DNA from: CAVRQM01 sp963756975
GTDB taxonomy: Bacteria; Pseudomonadota; Alphaproteobacteria; Acetobacterales; Acetobacteraceae
Direction of reading: 5' to 3'
Length of the DNA: 64,000 nt
Assembly: GCA_963756975.1 (NCBI GenBank)
Contig: CAVWPS010000002.1
Location: forward strand, 496,001-560,000
In this document: positions 54,372 through 63,770 of the stretch, one piece after another
How positions within the stretch are numbered: the stretch's first letter is position 1
Layout of the letters: every line of letters starts with the position of its first letter
Notes under the pieces: model-generated
Database searches by the model: none
What the model saw: the letters and a program-made list of their open reading frames with translations, nothing else
What the model was told of the DNA's origin: nothing
Made by a program: the position numbers and the translations under genes

Positions 54372-55721
54372 ATGAGCGACACCCAGGACGTCGAAGCCAT
54401 TCTCGCCCGCCTCGGCGGTCCCGACGCGGCCGCCAGGACGCTCGGGGTCGGAACCGAGGCGCTGCGAAAGTGGCGGCAATCCCGCGCCATCCCGACCCGG
54501 CACTGGCCCGCGGTCATCGCCGCCACCGGGCTGTCGTACGCCGATCTCGCCGGGCAGCCGGCCGAAACGGCCGCACCACCCGACGGTGCGACCGCCGCCC
54601 TCGTTCTGGCCGACGGCACGGTCCTTTGGGGGCGCGGCTTCGGTGCCCATACGTCGGACGCTGCGGTGGGCGAGGTGTGTTTCTCGACCGGCATGACCGG
54701 CTATCAGGAAACGCTGACCGACCCGTCCTTCGCCGGCCAGATCATCACCTTCACCTTCCCCCACATCGGCAACGTCGGCACCAACGCGGACGATCTGGAG
54801 GCGACGAACGTCGCGGCGCGCGGCGTCGTGGTGAACCGCGACCTGACCGCGCCGGCCAACTGGCGCAGCACCCAGCCGCTCGATGCGTGGCTCCGCTCGC
54901 GCGGCGTGCCGGGCATCGCCGGTGTGGACACGCGGGCACTCACGTTGCGCATCCGCGACCTCGGGGCACCGACCGGCGTGCTCGCCTTCCCGGCGGACGG
55001 CCGCTTCGACATTTCCGCGTTGACCGCCCAAGCGGCGTCTTGGCCGGGCCTCGAGGGCATGGACCTCGCCAAGGAAGTGTCCTGCACGCAGACCTTCACC
55101 TGGGACGAGACGCTGTGGGCGTGGCCGCACGGCACCGGCCGCCAGACCGAGCCGCGCCACCACGTCGTCGCCGTCGACTACGGCGCCAAGCGCAACATCT
55201 TCCGCTCGCTCGCCTCGGCCGGCTGCCGTCTGACGGTCGTGCCCGCCACCGCCACCGCCGAAGACATTCTGGGCCACAAGCCGGACGGCGTGTTCCTGTC
55301 GAACGGCCCCGGCGACCCGGCGGCGACCGCGACCTACGCGGTGCCGGCCATCCGCGGCGTGCTCGGCGCGGGCCTGCCGCTGTTCGGCATCTGCCTCGGC
55401 CACCAGCTGCTGGCCCTCGCACTCGGCGGCACGACGTCGAAACTGCCGCGCGGCCATCGCGGCGCCAACCAGCCGGTGCGCGAGATCGCCACCGGCCGGG
55501 TCGAGATCACCAGCCAGAACCACGGCTTCGCGGTCGACACGGCCAGCCTTCCCGCCGGGGTCCGCCCGACCCACGAAAGCCTGTTCGACGGCAGCAACGA
55601 GGGCCTCGCCTGCGACGGCCGCCCGGTGTTCAGCGTGCAGTACCACCCGGAAGCGAGCCCAGGCCCGTCCGACGCGCACCATCTGTTCGGGCGCTTCACC
55701 GAGATGATGGCGGGAGCATAA
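54372..55721 (+). CDS. carA: Carbamoyl-phosphate synthase small subunit with N-terminal HTH-like domain
   Basis: The glutaminase subunit that feeds ammonia to CarB for arginine and pyrimidine synthesis. 449 residues, about 65 longer than E. coli CarA. The excess is an N-terminal helix-turn-helix-like block, residues 5-62 (ILARLGGPDAAARTLGVGTEALRKWR, RHWPAVIAATG), like the Cro/YdaS-type carph-isopro domain. The core starts near ALVLADGTVLWG. The class I triad is Cys341 (GICLGHQ), His425 and Glu427 (YHPEA). The ATG is chosen because the extra domain is coherent from there; no strong ribosome site is seen. CarB follows after 2 bases. Confidence 0.95.
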   Translation: MSDTQDVEAILARLGGPDAAARTLGVGTEALRKWRQSRAIPTRHWPAVIAATGLSYADLAGQPAETAAPPDGATAALVLADGTVLWGRGFGAHTSDAAVGEVCFSTGMTGYQETLTDPSFAGQIITFTFPHIGNVGTNADDLEATNVAARGVVVNRDLTAPANWRSTQPLDAWLRSRGVPGIAGVDTRALTLRIRDLGAPTGVLAFPADGRFDISALTAQAASWPGLEGMDLAKEVSCTQTFTWDETLWAWPHGTGRQTEPRHHVVAVDYGAKRNIFRSLASAGCRLTVVPATATAEDILGHKPDGVFLSNGPGDPAATATYAVPAIRGVLGAGLPLFGICLGHQLLALALGGTTSKLPRGHRGANQPVREIATGRVEITSQNHGFAVDTASLPAGVRPTHESLFDGSNEGLACDGRPVFSVQYHPEASPGPSDAHHLFGRFTEMMAGA

Positions 55722-55723
55722 AG

Positions 55724-58700
55724 ATGCCCCGCCGCACAGACATCGCCTCCATCCTGGTCATCGGCGCCGGTCCGATCGTCATCGGCCAGGCGTGCGAGTT
55801 CGACTATTCCGGCGCGCAGGCGTGCAAGGCGCTGCGGGCGGAGGGCTACCGGGTCATCCTGGTCAACTCCAACCCCGCCACCATCATGACCGACCCCAGC
55901 CTGGCGGACGCGACCTACATCGAGCCGATCACGCCGGAGTTCGTCGAGCGGATCATCGCCCGCGAGAAGCCGGATGCGATCCTGCCGACCATGGGCGGCC
56001 AGACCGCGCTCAACTGCGCGATGGCCCTGCACGCGAACGGCGCGCTGGAACGCCACGGGGTCGAGTTGATCGGTGCCGACGCGACGGTGATCGACCGCGC
56101 CGAAGACCGGCTGAAATTCCGCGACGCGATGGCCGCGATCGGGCTCGAAAGCCCGCTCAGCCGCATCGCCCACACGCTGGCCGAGGCACGCGACGCGATC
56201 GCCCAGATCGGCCTGCCCGCCGTGATCCGGCCGAGCTTCACCCTCGGCGGCACCGGCGGCGGCATCGCGTACAATCGCGAGGAGTTCGACACCATCGTGC
56301 AGGGCGGGCTCGACGCGTCGCCGACCAGCGAGGTGCTGATCGAGGAGAGCGTGCTCGGCTGGAAGGAATACGAGATGGAGGTGGTTCGCGACCGCGCGGA
56401 CAACTGCATCATCGTCTGCGCGATCGAGAACGTCGATCCGATGGGCATCCATACCGGCGACAGCGTGACCGTCGCCCCGGCGCTGACCCTGACCGACCGC
56501 GAGTATCAGCGGATGCGCGACGCCTCGATCGCGTGCCTGCGCGCGATCGGCGTCGAGACCGGTGGCAGCAACGTCCAGTTCGCGATCGACCCGCTGACCG
56601 GGCGCATGGTCGTGATCGAGATGAACCCGCGCGTCTCCCGCTCGTCCGCACTGGCGTCGAAGGCGACCGGTTTTCCGATCGCGAAGATCGCGGCGAAACT
56701 GGCGGTCGGCTACACGCTCGACGAGCTGGCCAACGACATCACCCGCACGACACCGGCGAGCTTCGAGCCGACGATCGACTACGTGGTCGTCAAAATCCCC
56801 CGCTTCACGTTCGAAAAATTCCCGGGCGCCCCGGAAACGCTGTCGACCTCGATGAAGTCGGTCGGCGAGGCGATGGCGATCGGCCGCTCGTTCGCCGAAG
56901 CGCTGCAGAAGGGTTTGCGGTCGCTGGAGACCGGGCTCAACGGCCTCGATCCGGTGCCGCTTCCGGGCGACGGCGGTGCCGACGCGTTCCGTGCCGCGTT
57001 GTCCACGCCACGGCCGGGACGGTTGCTGATGGCGGCCCAGGCGCTGCGGGCCGGGCTGTCGGTGGCCGAGATCCATGAGGTGTCGCATTTCGACCCGTGG
57101 TTCCTGCGCGAGCTCGAGCACCTGGTCGCGGTCGAGCGGACCGTGGCGCGCGACGGTCTGCCGCGCGACGCGGGCGGGCTGCGGCGGCTGAAGGCCGAGG
57201 GGTTCTCCGACATCCAGCTCGCACGGCTTGCCGACACCACGCCGCAAGCCGTTGCCGCATTGCGGGAAAAGCTCGGCGTGCATCCGGTGTTCAAGCGCAT
57301 CGACACCTGTGCGGGGGAGTTCGCCTCCGCCACGCCCTACATGTACTCGACCTACGAGGGCGGCTTCGGGCCGCCGTCTTGCGAGGCGGATCCGACCGAC
57401 AAGAAGAAGATCGTGATCCTCGGCGGCGGTCCGAACCGGATCGGCCAGGGCATCGAGTTCGACTATTGCTGCGTCCACGCGGCCTACGCGCTGCGCGAGG
57501 CCGGGTTCGAGACCATCATGGTCAACTGCAACCCGGAAACCGTCAGCACGGACTACGACACCTCCGACCGGCTGTATTTCGAGCCGCTGACGGACGAGGA
57601 CGTGATCGCGCTGGTTCGCAAGGAGCAGTCGAACGGGACCGTGCTCGGCTGCATCGTCCAGTACGGCGGCCAGACGCCGCTAAAACTGAGCCACGCGCTG
57701 GTGGCGGCCGGCATCCCGGTGCTCGGCACGACGGCCGACGCGATCGACATGGCCGAGGACCGCGAGCGGTTCCAGATCCTGTTGCGGACGCTGGGCCTGC
57801 GCCAGCCGGAGAACGGCACCGTGCGCTCGGTCGCCGAGGCCGACGCCGTGGTGGCGCGGATCGGCTTCCCGGTGGTGATCCGGCCGAGCTATGTGCTCGG
57901 CGGCCGTGCCATGGAAATCGTGCACGATATGAAGGGCCTGCACCGCTATCTTCGCGAAGCGGTGGTGGTGTCCGGCAGCACGCCGGTGCTGATCGACCGC
58001 TATCTGAACGACGCGATCGAGGTCGATGTCGACGCGATCTGCGACGGCACCGACGTCCACGTCGCGGGTGTGATGGAGCATATCGAGGAAGCCGGCATCC
58101 ATTCCGGCGACAGCGCCTGCGCCCTGCCGCCGTATTCGCTGTCGCCCGCCATCGTCGAGGAGCTGCATGTGCAGACGGCCGCGCTCGCGCGGGGGTTGAA
58201 CGTGGTCGGCCTGATGAACGTGCAGTTCGCCATCAAGGACGACGACATCTTCGTCCTCGAGGTGAACCCGCGCGCGTCCCGCACCGTGCCGTTCGTGGCC
58301 AAGGCGACCGGCGTCCCGATCGCCAAGATCGGTGCCCGCGTCATGGCCGGGGCCAAGCTGTCCGAGTTTTCGCTCCGCTCCCCGGCGCTGTTCCCCCATG
58401 TGGCGGTGAAGGAGGCGGTGTTCCCGTTCCGCAGGTTCGAAGGTGTGGACCCGATCCTCGGACCGGAGATGAAGTCCACCGGCGAAGTCATGGGCCTGGA
58501 TACCAATTTCGACCGCGCGTTCGCCAAAAGCCAGCTCGGGGCCGGGGTGACGCTGCCGAATGGCGGGACCGCGTTCATCAGCATTCGCGACGCCGACAAG
58601 ACGGCGGCCATGGCGGTCGCGCGCCGGCTGACCGACCTCGGTTTCACCCTGCTCGCCACCCGCGGCACCGCCGCCCGGCTGCGTGAGGCGGGGCTGGAGG

Positions 58701-58969
58701 CGCGGGTCGTGAACAAGGTGCTGGAGGGAAGGCCGCACTGCGTGGACGCGATCCGCTCGGGCGAGGTGCAGCTGGTCATCAACACCGCGTCGGGCGCGCA
58801 GGCGGTGGCCGACAGCACCGATATCCGCCGCACGGCGCTCGCCCACGGCGTGCCGCATTACACGACCATCGCCGGGGCCCGCGCGGCCGCCCTCGGCATC
58901 GCGGCGCTCCGCAGCGGCGGCGGTCTTGCCGTGACCCCTCTACAGGCTTACTTTTCGACAACTTATTGA
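55724..58969 (+). CDS. carB: Carbamoyl-phosphate synthase large subunit
   Basis: 1081 residues with two homologous ATP-grasp halves. The first (SILVIGAGPIVIGQACEFDYSGAQACKAL, PAVIRPSFTLGGTGGGIAYN, EMNPRVSRSSALASKATGFPIAK) makes carboxyphosphate and carbamate. The second (VILGGGPNRIGQGIEFDYCCVHA, PVVIRPSYVLGGRAMEIV, EVNPRASRTVPFVAKATG) phosphorylates carbamate. A C-terminal methylglyoxal-synthase-like allosteric domain (from about residue 945, AFISIRDADKTAAM) follows. ATG 55724 lies 2 bases after the carA stop. Complete, with normal length. Confidence 0.98.
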   Translation: MPRRTDIASILVIGAGPIVIGQACEFDYSGAQACKALRAEGYRVILVNSNPATIMTDPSLADATYIEPITPEFVERIIAREKPDAILPTMGGQTALNCAMALHANGALERHGVELIGADATVIDRAEDRLKFRDAMAAIGLESPLSRIAHTLAEARDAIAQIGLPAVIRPSFTLGGTGGGIAYNREEFDTIVQGGLDASPTSEVLIEESVLGWKEYEMEVVRDRADNCIIVCAIENVDPMGIHTGDSVTVAPALTLTDREYQRMRDASIACLRAIGVETGGSNVQFAIDPLTGRMVVIEMNPRVSRSSALASKATGFPIAKIAAKLAVGYTLDELANDITRTTPASFEPTIDYVVVKIPRFTFEKFPGAPETLSTSMKSVGEAMAIGRSFAEALQKGLRSLETGLNGLDPVPLPGDGGADAFRAALSTPRPGRLLMAAQALRAGLSVAEIHEVSHFDPWFLRELEHLVAVERTVARDGLPRDAGGLRRLKAEGFSDIQLARLADTTPQAVAALREKLGVHPVFKRIDTCAGEFASATPYMYSTYEGGFGPPSCEADPTDKKKIVILGGGPNRIGQGIEFDYCCVHAAYALREAGFETIMVNCNPETVSTDYDTSDRLYFEPLTDEDVIALVRKEQSNGTVLGCIVQYGGQTPLKLSHALVAAGIPVLGTTADAIDMAEDRERFQILLRTLGLRQPENGTVRSVAEADAVVARIGFPVVIRPSYVLGGRAMEIVHDMKGLHRYLREAVVVSGSTPVLIDRYLNDAIEVDVDAICDGTDVHVAGVMEHIEEAGIHSGDSACALPPYSLSPAIVEELHVQTAALARGLNVVGLMNVQFAIKDDDIFVLEVNPRASRTVPFVAKATGVPIAKIGARVMAGAKLSEFSLRSPALFPHVAVKEAVFPFRRFEGVDPILGPEMKSTGEVMGLDTNFDRAFAKSQLGAGVTLPNGGTAFISIRDADKTAAMAVARRLTDLGFTLLATRGTAARLREAGLEARVVNKVLEGRPHCVDAIRSGEVQLVINTASGAQAVADSTDIRRTALAHGVPHYTTIAGARAAALGIAALRSGGGLAVTPLQAYFSTTY

Positions 58970-59083
58970 CGGTTCCCCGACCCGCCCCGCCTTGGCCCTT
59001 GCCAAGCGGGCCGCGTCCGCGAACACTCATTCCCCTTCCCCGCTCATCCCGGTCTCGCGACCGGCAAGTCGTCGAGGTTTGCC

Positions 59084-59557
59084 TTGCAGAAGTTCCCCAT
59101 GACCGCCCCCGGCCTGTTGCGTCTGGAGGACGAGCTCCGCCTCCTCAAGGGCACCGAGCGACACGCGATCATCATGGCGATCGCCGAGGCGCGCAGCCAC
59201 GGCGACCTCAGCGAGAACGCCGAGTATCACGCCGCGCGGGAGCGTCAGAGCTTCGTCGAGGGCCGCATCGCCGAACTGGAGGAGGTCATCTCCTCGGTCG
59301 AGATCATCGACCCGGCGAGCCTGTCCGGCGATCAGGTGAAGTTCGGCGCCAGCGTCAAGCTGGTCGACGAGGAGACCGAGCGCGAGATCGCGTACCAGAT
59401 CGTCGGGCAGCACGAGGCGGACATCAAGCAGCACCGCCTGTCGGTGTCCTCGCCGCTGGCCAAGGCGCTGATCGGCAAGAAGATCGGCGACAGCGTGTCC
59501 GTGCCGGCCCCGGGCGGTGATCGCACCTACGAGATCCTCTCCGTCAGCTACGGCTGA
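59084..59557 (+). CDS. greA: Transcription elongation factor GreA
   Basis: 157 residues. It rescues backtracked RNA polymerase by inserting its coiled coil into the secondary channel. The opening MQKFPMTAPGLLRLEDELRLLK, from a TTG start, fits the conserved GreA start MxKxPMT, so TTG 59084 is preferred to the ATG 15 bases later. The coiled coil with the acidic tip HGDLSENAEYHAARERQ is intact. The C-terminal FKBP-like domain has IVGQHEADIKQHRLSVSSPLAKALIGKKIGD. It follows carB by 114 bases. Confidence 0.95.
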   Translation: MQKFPMTAPGLLRLEDELRLLKGTERHAIIMAIAEARSHGDLSENAEYHAARERQSFVEGRIAELEEVISSVEIIDPASLSGDQVKFGASVKLVDEETEREIAYQIVGQHEADIKQHRLSVSSPLAKALIGKKIGDSVSVPAPGGDRTYEILSVSYG

Positions 59558-59564
59558 TAAGCCG

Positions 59565-60777
59565 TTGTCCGACCCCGATGTGCTGACGCTCGCCGACGTG
59601 CGGGCGGCTTCCGGCCGGATCGCGGCCAGCGTGGTCCGCACCCCGGTCCTGCGCGCCGACCCGATCGACCGCGCGACCGGGGCGCGCGTCACCATGAAGC
59701 TCGAGACGTTTCAGGCGACCGGGGCGTTCAAGGAACGCGGGGCCGCGAACCGGCTGGCGTTGCTGAGCGCCGTCCGAGCGCGCGCGGGGCGTGGTCGCGA
59801 TGTCGGCCGGCAACCATGCCGCCGCCGTCGCCCGTCATGCCGGGCTGCTCGGCATAAGGGCGGTGATCGTGATGCCGGTCACCACCCCGTCGATGAAGGT
59901 CACCCGCACCGCCGGCTGGGGTGCCGAGGTGGTGCTGCACGGCGAGATGCTGGCCGACGCGGCGGCCCACGCGCATATGCTGGCCGACCGCGACGGGCTG
60001 GTGTTCATCTCGCCCTACGACGACATCCACGTCATCGCGGGCCAGGGCACGCTGGCCGTCGAACTGCTGGAGGACGCACCCGATCTCGACACGCTCATCA
60101 TCCCGGTCGGCGGCGGCGGGCTGATCGCCGGCTGCGCGGTGGCGGCGGCGGCGCTCAAACCCGGCATCGAGATTTTCGGGGTCGAGGTGGCCGCGTATTC
60201 CGCCATGGCCCAGCGGCTCGCCGGATTGCCGGTCTCGGTCGGCGGATCGACCATCGCGGAGGGCATCGCGGTGCGCGACGTGGGCGCGATCCCGATGCGG
60301 ATCGTGCCACGCCTGGTTTCCGAGGTGCTGGTCGTGCCCGAGCGCGCCGTCGAGGAGGCGATCGCCTTGCTCGCCGAGGGTGCGAAGATCGTCGCCGAAG
60401 GCGCTGGCGCGGCTGGGATCGCCGGCCTGCTCGCCTTCCCCGAGCGGTTCGCCGGCCGTCGCGTCGGCGTGCCGATCTGCGGGGCCAACATCGACGCCCG
60501 CATCCTCGCCAACGTGCTGCTGCGAAACCTGCTGCGCGACGGGCGCATGCAACGGCTGGTGCTGGAAATACCCGACCGCCCCGGCGTGCTGGCCGATATC
60601 GCGGGGACGATCGCCCACTCCGGCGGCAACATCATCGAGGTCTCGCACCACCGGCTGTTCACCTCGCCATCGGTCCAGGCCGCCCAGCTCGAGGTCATGT
60701 TCGAAGCGCGCGACCCGGCCCACTCGTCCGCGATCGTCGCCGCGCTGGAGCAGAGTTTTACGGTCCGGCGTATTTGA
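59565..60777 (+). pseudogene. Threonine ammonia-lyase with ACT domain, apparent frameshift
   Basis: A PLP enzyme converting threonine to 2-oxobutyrate, towards isoleucine or catabolism. The first part from TTG 59565 (or GTG 59580) reads LTLADVRAASGRIAASVVRTPVL and LKLETFQATGAFKERGAANRLALL with the PLP Lys in the SFKxRG-like motif. Near 59774-59778 one extra base must be dropped to join ERARGVVAMSAGNHAAAVA, then IIPVGGGGLIAG and the C-terminal ACT domain (RLVLEIPDRPGVLADIAGTIAHSGGNIIEVSHHR). About 403 residues joined, the usual biodegradative-type length. It starts 7 bases after greA. Probably a sequencing insertion. Confidence 0.85.
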
Positions 60778-60915
60778 CGAAACCGTTACAACCGGATTAT
60801 CTCTAGTGTGGAGTTTTTGTCACACCGGGGGTGAGGGAGTCGAAACGAGCCTGGGCGTGATGGAAGTCGATGTCTCGAACCGCTAGCTCTCGTGTCTGTG
60901 AATAGGAAGCGTGAC

Positions 60916-61323
60916 ATGGAAACAGTAGCCGCTGGGGCGGTGCCGTCCGCGATCGCGCTTCGCAAACCGCGCCGGCGAGCGGCCGCGAAACCACCATCGA
61001 ACGTCATCCAGCTTCATCAGAGGATCCTGCCGCGGCATCAGGCGATGCTGGCGCGATGGATCGACGCGGGCCGGGTCATGGGTCTGTGTGACGCCTCGGT
61101 GTTTCTGCCGACGCGCGCCGCCGAGCGGCTGGAACCGGGCCTGACGGACTATGTGCTGGTCTGGGTTCGCGAAAATATCGACCCCGCGTACATGGTCGTC
61201 CCCGACCGGACCGGCTGGGTGATCGTCGACGCGGTGCGCCAACAGCACCTTGCGCGCGTTCGCACGTTCGCGGCGGCGCTTCACCTGATCCGGCCGGTGC
61301 TGCCGGCCGAAACGGCCGTCTGA
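60916..61323 (+). CDS. Hypothetical protein
   Basis: 135 residues from ATG 60916, with AGGAAG 6 bases upstream; the frame is open from GTG 60892. Not recognised. A basic, Ala-rich N-terminus (ALRKPRRRAAAKPPSNVIQ) precedes a compact alpha/beta block (LPRHQAMLARWIDAGRVMGLCDASVFLPTRAAERLEPGLTDYVLVWVRENIDPAYMVVPDRTGWVIVDAVRQ). No signal peptide or membrane helix. The 138 bases between the dehydratase and this gene hold no other gene. Good ribosome site and codon use suggest it is real. Confidence 0.65.
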   Translation: METVAAGAVPSAIALRKPRRRAAAKPPSNVIQLHQRILPRHQAMLARWIDAGRVMGLCDASVFLPTRAAERLEPGLTDYVLVWVRENIDPAYMVVPDRTGWVIVDAVRQQHLARVRTFAAALHLIRPVLPAETAV

Positions 61324-61360
61324 CCCGTCGGAAGGGCTGCGTTAACCGGGGCGCGGCACG

Positions 61361-61693
61361 ATGTGCCCATCGACCGCGCGCAAAACCTCCGCGGCGCTCA
61401 CCGCCAAAATGGCGCGGGTGGGACACACTGCGATGCTTGCGACCCCAACATGGCGGAAACGGCCACTCGCCGCGAAGGCCTGGTACCGGATACCCGAAGA
61501 ATACCAGCTCGAACTGGCCGACCAGTCGCTTCGGCGCGCGGTGATGCTGATCGCCGAGCAGGCCGATAGCCTGGCGTCGGCGATGGAGGCGGGCGACCTC
61601 AAGGATCGCGGCGGCCCGGACGCCCTGCGCGTCCTCGGCCACCTGATGCGGATGGCCGGCCGGGAGCATCTACCCCCGGCCGGCCACGCCTGA
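61361..61693 (+). CDS. Hypothetical small helical protein
   Basis: Up to 110 residues; ATG 61409 (MARVGHTAML) is another possible start, since no ribosome site precedes either. The second half is helical and looks coding (ELADQSLRRAVMLIAEQADSLASAMEAGDLKDRGGPDALRVLGHLMRMAGREHLP). The first 40 residues are weak. It ends 6 bases before the DegP stop on the opposite strand. No family assigned. Confidence 0.5.
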   Translation: MCPSTARKTSAALTAKMARVGHTAMLATPTWRKRPLAAKAWYRIPEEYQLELADQSLRRAVMLIAEQADSLASAMEAGDLKDRGGPDALRVLGHLMRMAGREHLPPAGHA

Positions 61694-61698
61694 CACCG

Positions 61699-63288
61699 TT
61701 AGCCGGCGTCGTCGTCCTGATTGGCGGACGGCGCGCCGTCGGCGGGGATATCCTTGCTCGGGTCGGCTTTCGGCACGCTGATCGCCACGAACGCGCTATG
61801 GCCGTCGCGCTGCACGCGAAGCGCGATGGCCGAGGCAGTCTTCTCGGCCGTGTGGATCGCCTGCACAGCCTCGTCCGGCGAGGCGACCGCGGTCGTGCCG
61901 ACGCCGACGATCACGTCGCCGGGCCGCATGCCCGCCGCCGCCGCCGGCGAGTCCGGCCGGACCATCTGCACGAGTGCACCTTCGGTCACGTCGGAGCCGT
62001 TCCCGGTCTGGGGCACCGCGCCGAGACCCAGGCCGAGGCCACCCTTGTTGACCGGCGCCTCGCTCGGCGCGCGACCGGCGGGGTTGCCGGTCAGCACCGC
62101 GACCTGCGCCGAGACGGACTTGGTCTGGCCGTCGCGCAGCAGGTCGAGCTTGGTCGTGTCGCCCGGCTTGACCGCCGCGATGTCGACCGCAAGCTCACGC
62201 GGCGTGCCGACCTTCTGGCCGTCGACACCGACGATCACGTCGCCCGCCTGCAGGCCGGCCTTCTGCGCCGGGCTGTCCGGGAACACGGAGGCGACCAGCG
62301 CGCCCGCGTGACCGGCCGCATCGCGCGGCACCTTCAGCGCCTGCGCCAGGGTCGGTGCGACCTCCTGCGTCTCGACGCCGAGGTAGCCACGGGTGATGTG
62401 GCCGTTCTTCTCGAGCCCGGCGACGATGGTGCGAACCTCGTCGGACGGGATGGCGAACCCGATGCCGATCGAGCCGCCGGACGGCGACAGGATGGCCGTG
62501 TTGACGCCGATCACGTGGCCGTCCTGCGTGAACAGCGGGCCGCCCGAGTTGCCGTGGTTAATCGGCGCGTCGATCTGGATGTAGCTGTCGTACGGGCCGG
62601 AGCCGATGTCGCGCCCGTTGGCCGAGACGATGCCGGCGGTGACCGTGCCGCCGAGGCCGAACGGGTTGCCCATGGCGATGACCCACTCGCCCGGCCGGAC
62701 CTCGGCCGATTTGCCGAGTTCGAGGAACGGCAGCTTGTGGCCGGCGTCGATCCGCAGGACGGCGAGGTCGGTGCGGGTGTCGTGCCCGATCACGCGGGCC
62801 GGCAGGACGGTGCCATCGTCGAGTGTCACGCTGACCGACTTCGCGCCGTGGATGACGTGGTTGTTGGTCACGATCGTGCCGTCGGCGTCGATGATGAAGC
62901 CGGAACCCCGTGCCTCGCGCGCCATGCCGTGGGCCGGGCCTTCGCCATGCGGCATGCCGGGCATTCCCGGCATATGCGGCATGCCCGGCATGCCGGGCAT
63001 TTGCGGCATCCCGTCGGCGCTCTCGTCGTCGTTGACGGGGGCGGCCTTCAGCGTGTTGGTGATCTGGACGACGGCCGGCCGCACGCGGGCGACCAGGTCG
63101 GCGAAGTCCGGCATCCGCGCGGCCGGCGCGACGGCCTGAATCGGCGCGCCCGGCGTGGCGGTCCCGGCAACGGTGGGGGCGGCGGTGTCGGCGGCGTGGA
63201 CGCGGGTTCCGGCGGCGACGGCGACCAGGGCGGTCGCGCCGAGCAGCAGGCCGGCGAAGCGAAGGCGCTTGGGAGTGGGACGGTTCAT
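61699..63288 (-). CDS. degP: Do/DegP-type periplasmic serine protease
   Basis: 529 residues from ATG 63288 with a signal peptide (FAGLLLGATALVAVAAGTRVHA). The trypsin-like domain has His144 (TNNHVIHG), Asp174 (DLAVLRID) and Ser248 (GNSGG), a complete triad. Two PDZ domains follow (GYLGVETQEVA..., about 275-375, and about 405-500 with VQMVRPDSPAAAAGMRPGDVIVGV). Between signal and protease is a Met/Pro/Gly stretch (residues 93-122, repeated M-P-G). It degrades or refolds damaged envelope proteins. Divergent from nothing near; tRNA-Thr lies 183 bases upstream on the plus strand. Confidence 0.95.
   Translation of the reverse strand: MNRPTPKRLRFAGLLLGATALVAVAAGTRVHAADTAAPTVAGTATPGAPIQAVAPAARMPDFADLVARVRPAVVQITNTLKAAPVNDDESADGMPQMPGMPGMPHMPGMPGMPHGEGPAHGMAREARGSGFIIDADGTIVTNNHVIHGAKSVSVTLDDGTVLPARVIGHDTRTDLAVLRIDAGHKLPFLELGKSAEVRPGEWVIAMGNPFGLGGTVTAGIVSANGRDIGSGPYDSYIQIDAPINHGNSGGPLFTQDGHVIGVNTAILSPSGGSIGIGFAIPSDEVRTIVAGLEKNGHITRGYLGVETQEVAPTLAQALKVPRDAAGHAGALVASVFPDSPAQKAGLQAGDVIVGVDGQKVGTPRELAVDIAAVKPGDTTKLDLLRDGQTKSVSAQVAVLTGNPAGRAPSEAPVNKGGLGLGLGAVPQTGNGSDVTEGALVQMVRPDSPAAAAGMRPGDVIVGVGTTAVASPDEAVQAIHTAEKTASAIALRVQRDGHSAFVAISVPKADPSKDIPADGAPSANQDDDAG
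62923..63012. repeat. ATGCCGGGC-type repeat inside degP coding Met-Pro-Gly
   Basis: A run of GGCATGCC(C)GGGCAT units encoding M-P-G/M-P-H repeats in the DegP region between the mature N-terminus and the protease domain. It matches the LQ-linker position of DegP and is an in-frame low-complexity segment. Confidence 0.8.
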
Positions 63289-63470
63289 GAGCAACGGCTC
63301 CGAAATCGGTTGTCGCGGCCGCACGACGCGGCCCGGTCCCGTTAACATGTCGTCCGGCGGCCCTCAGGCCAGTGTCGGGCGCTATGAAAGTCGCGTCATC
63401 CGGGCTTGACCCGCGGCATCGCGCCGGGGGAGGAGTGGCCGGGCGTCCGTTCCACGGGCGCTGGTCCCAT

Positions 63471-63542
<72 letters not shown>

Positions 63543-63770
63543 GACCGCCCCGCGCTCATCAGACGATCGTTTCAAAAGCCTGGTTACAAGCATAGATCGG
63601 CAGCGGGATCGTTCGCGCGAATATGATCGCACGACCGCTCTGACCAGCGAATCGAACCACAGTAGCGATTGCGGCAAACGGCCGCCTCGATTTAGACCTG
63701 TCGTCAACTCATCTGGACGTCAGGGAAATATCCCGCCGTTCGTCTGTCGTAATGACGGGGTATACAATAC

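Noticed and set aside
54470..55720. Long upstream extension of the carB frame through carA
   Set aside because: CarB homology begins at 55724; the earlier part is an Arg/Pro-rich shadow of carA.
62923..63012. Tandem repeat as a mobile or regulatory element
   Set aside because: In-frame Met-Pro-Gly codons in degP.
63398..63416. Hairpin CCGGGCTTGACCCG as a terminator near degP start
   Set aside because: Four-pair stem upstream of degP on its 5' side and no T run; more likely a short genomic repeat.
63761..63768. TATACAAT as the promoter of the last gene
   Set aside because: Only 3 bases from the ATG, so it would imply a transcript beginning at or inside the gene; no matching -35 found with confidence.
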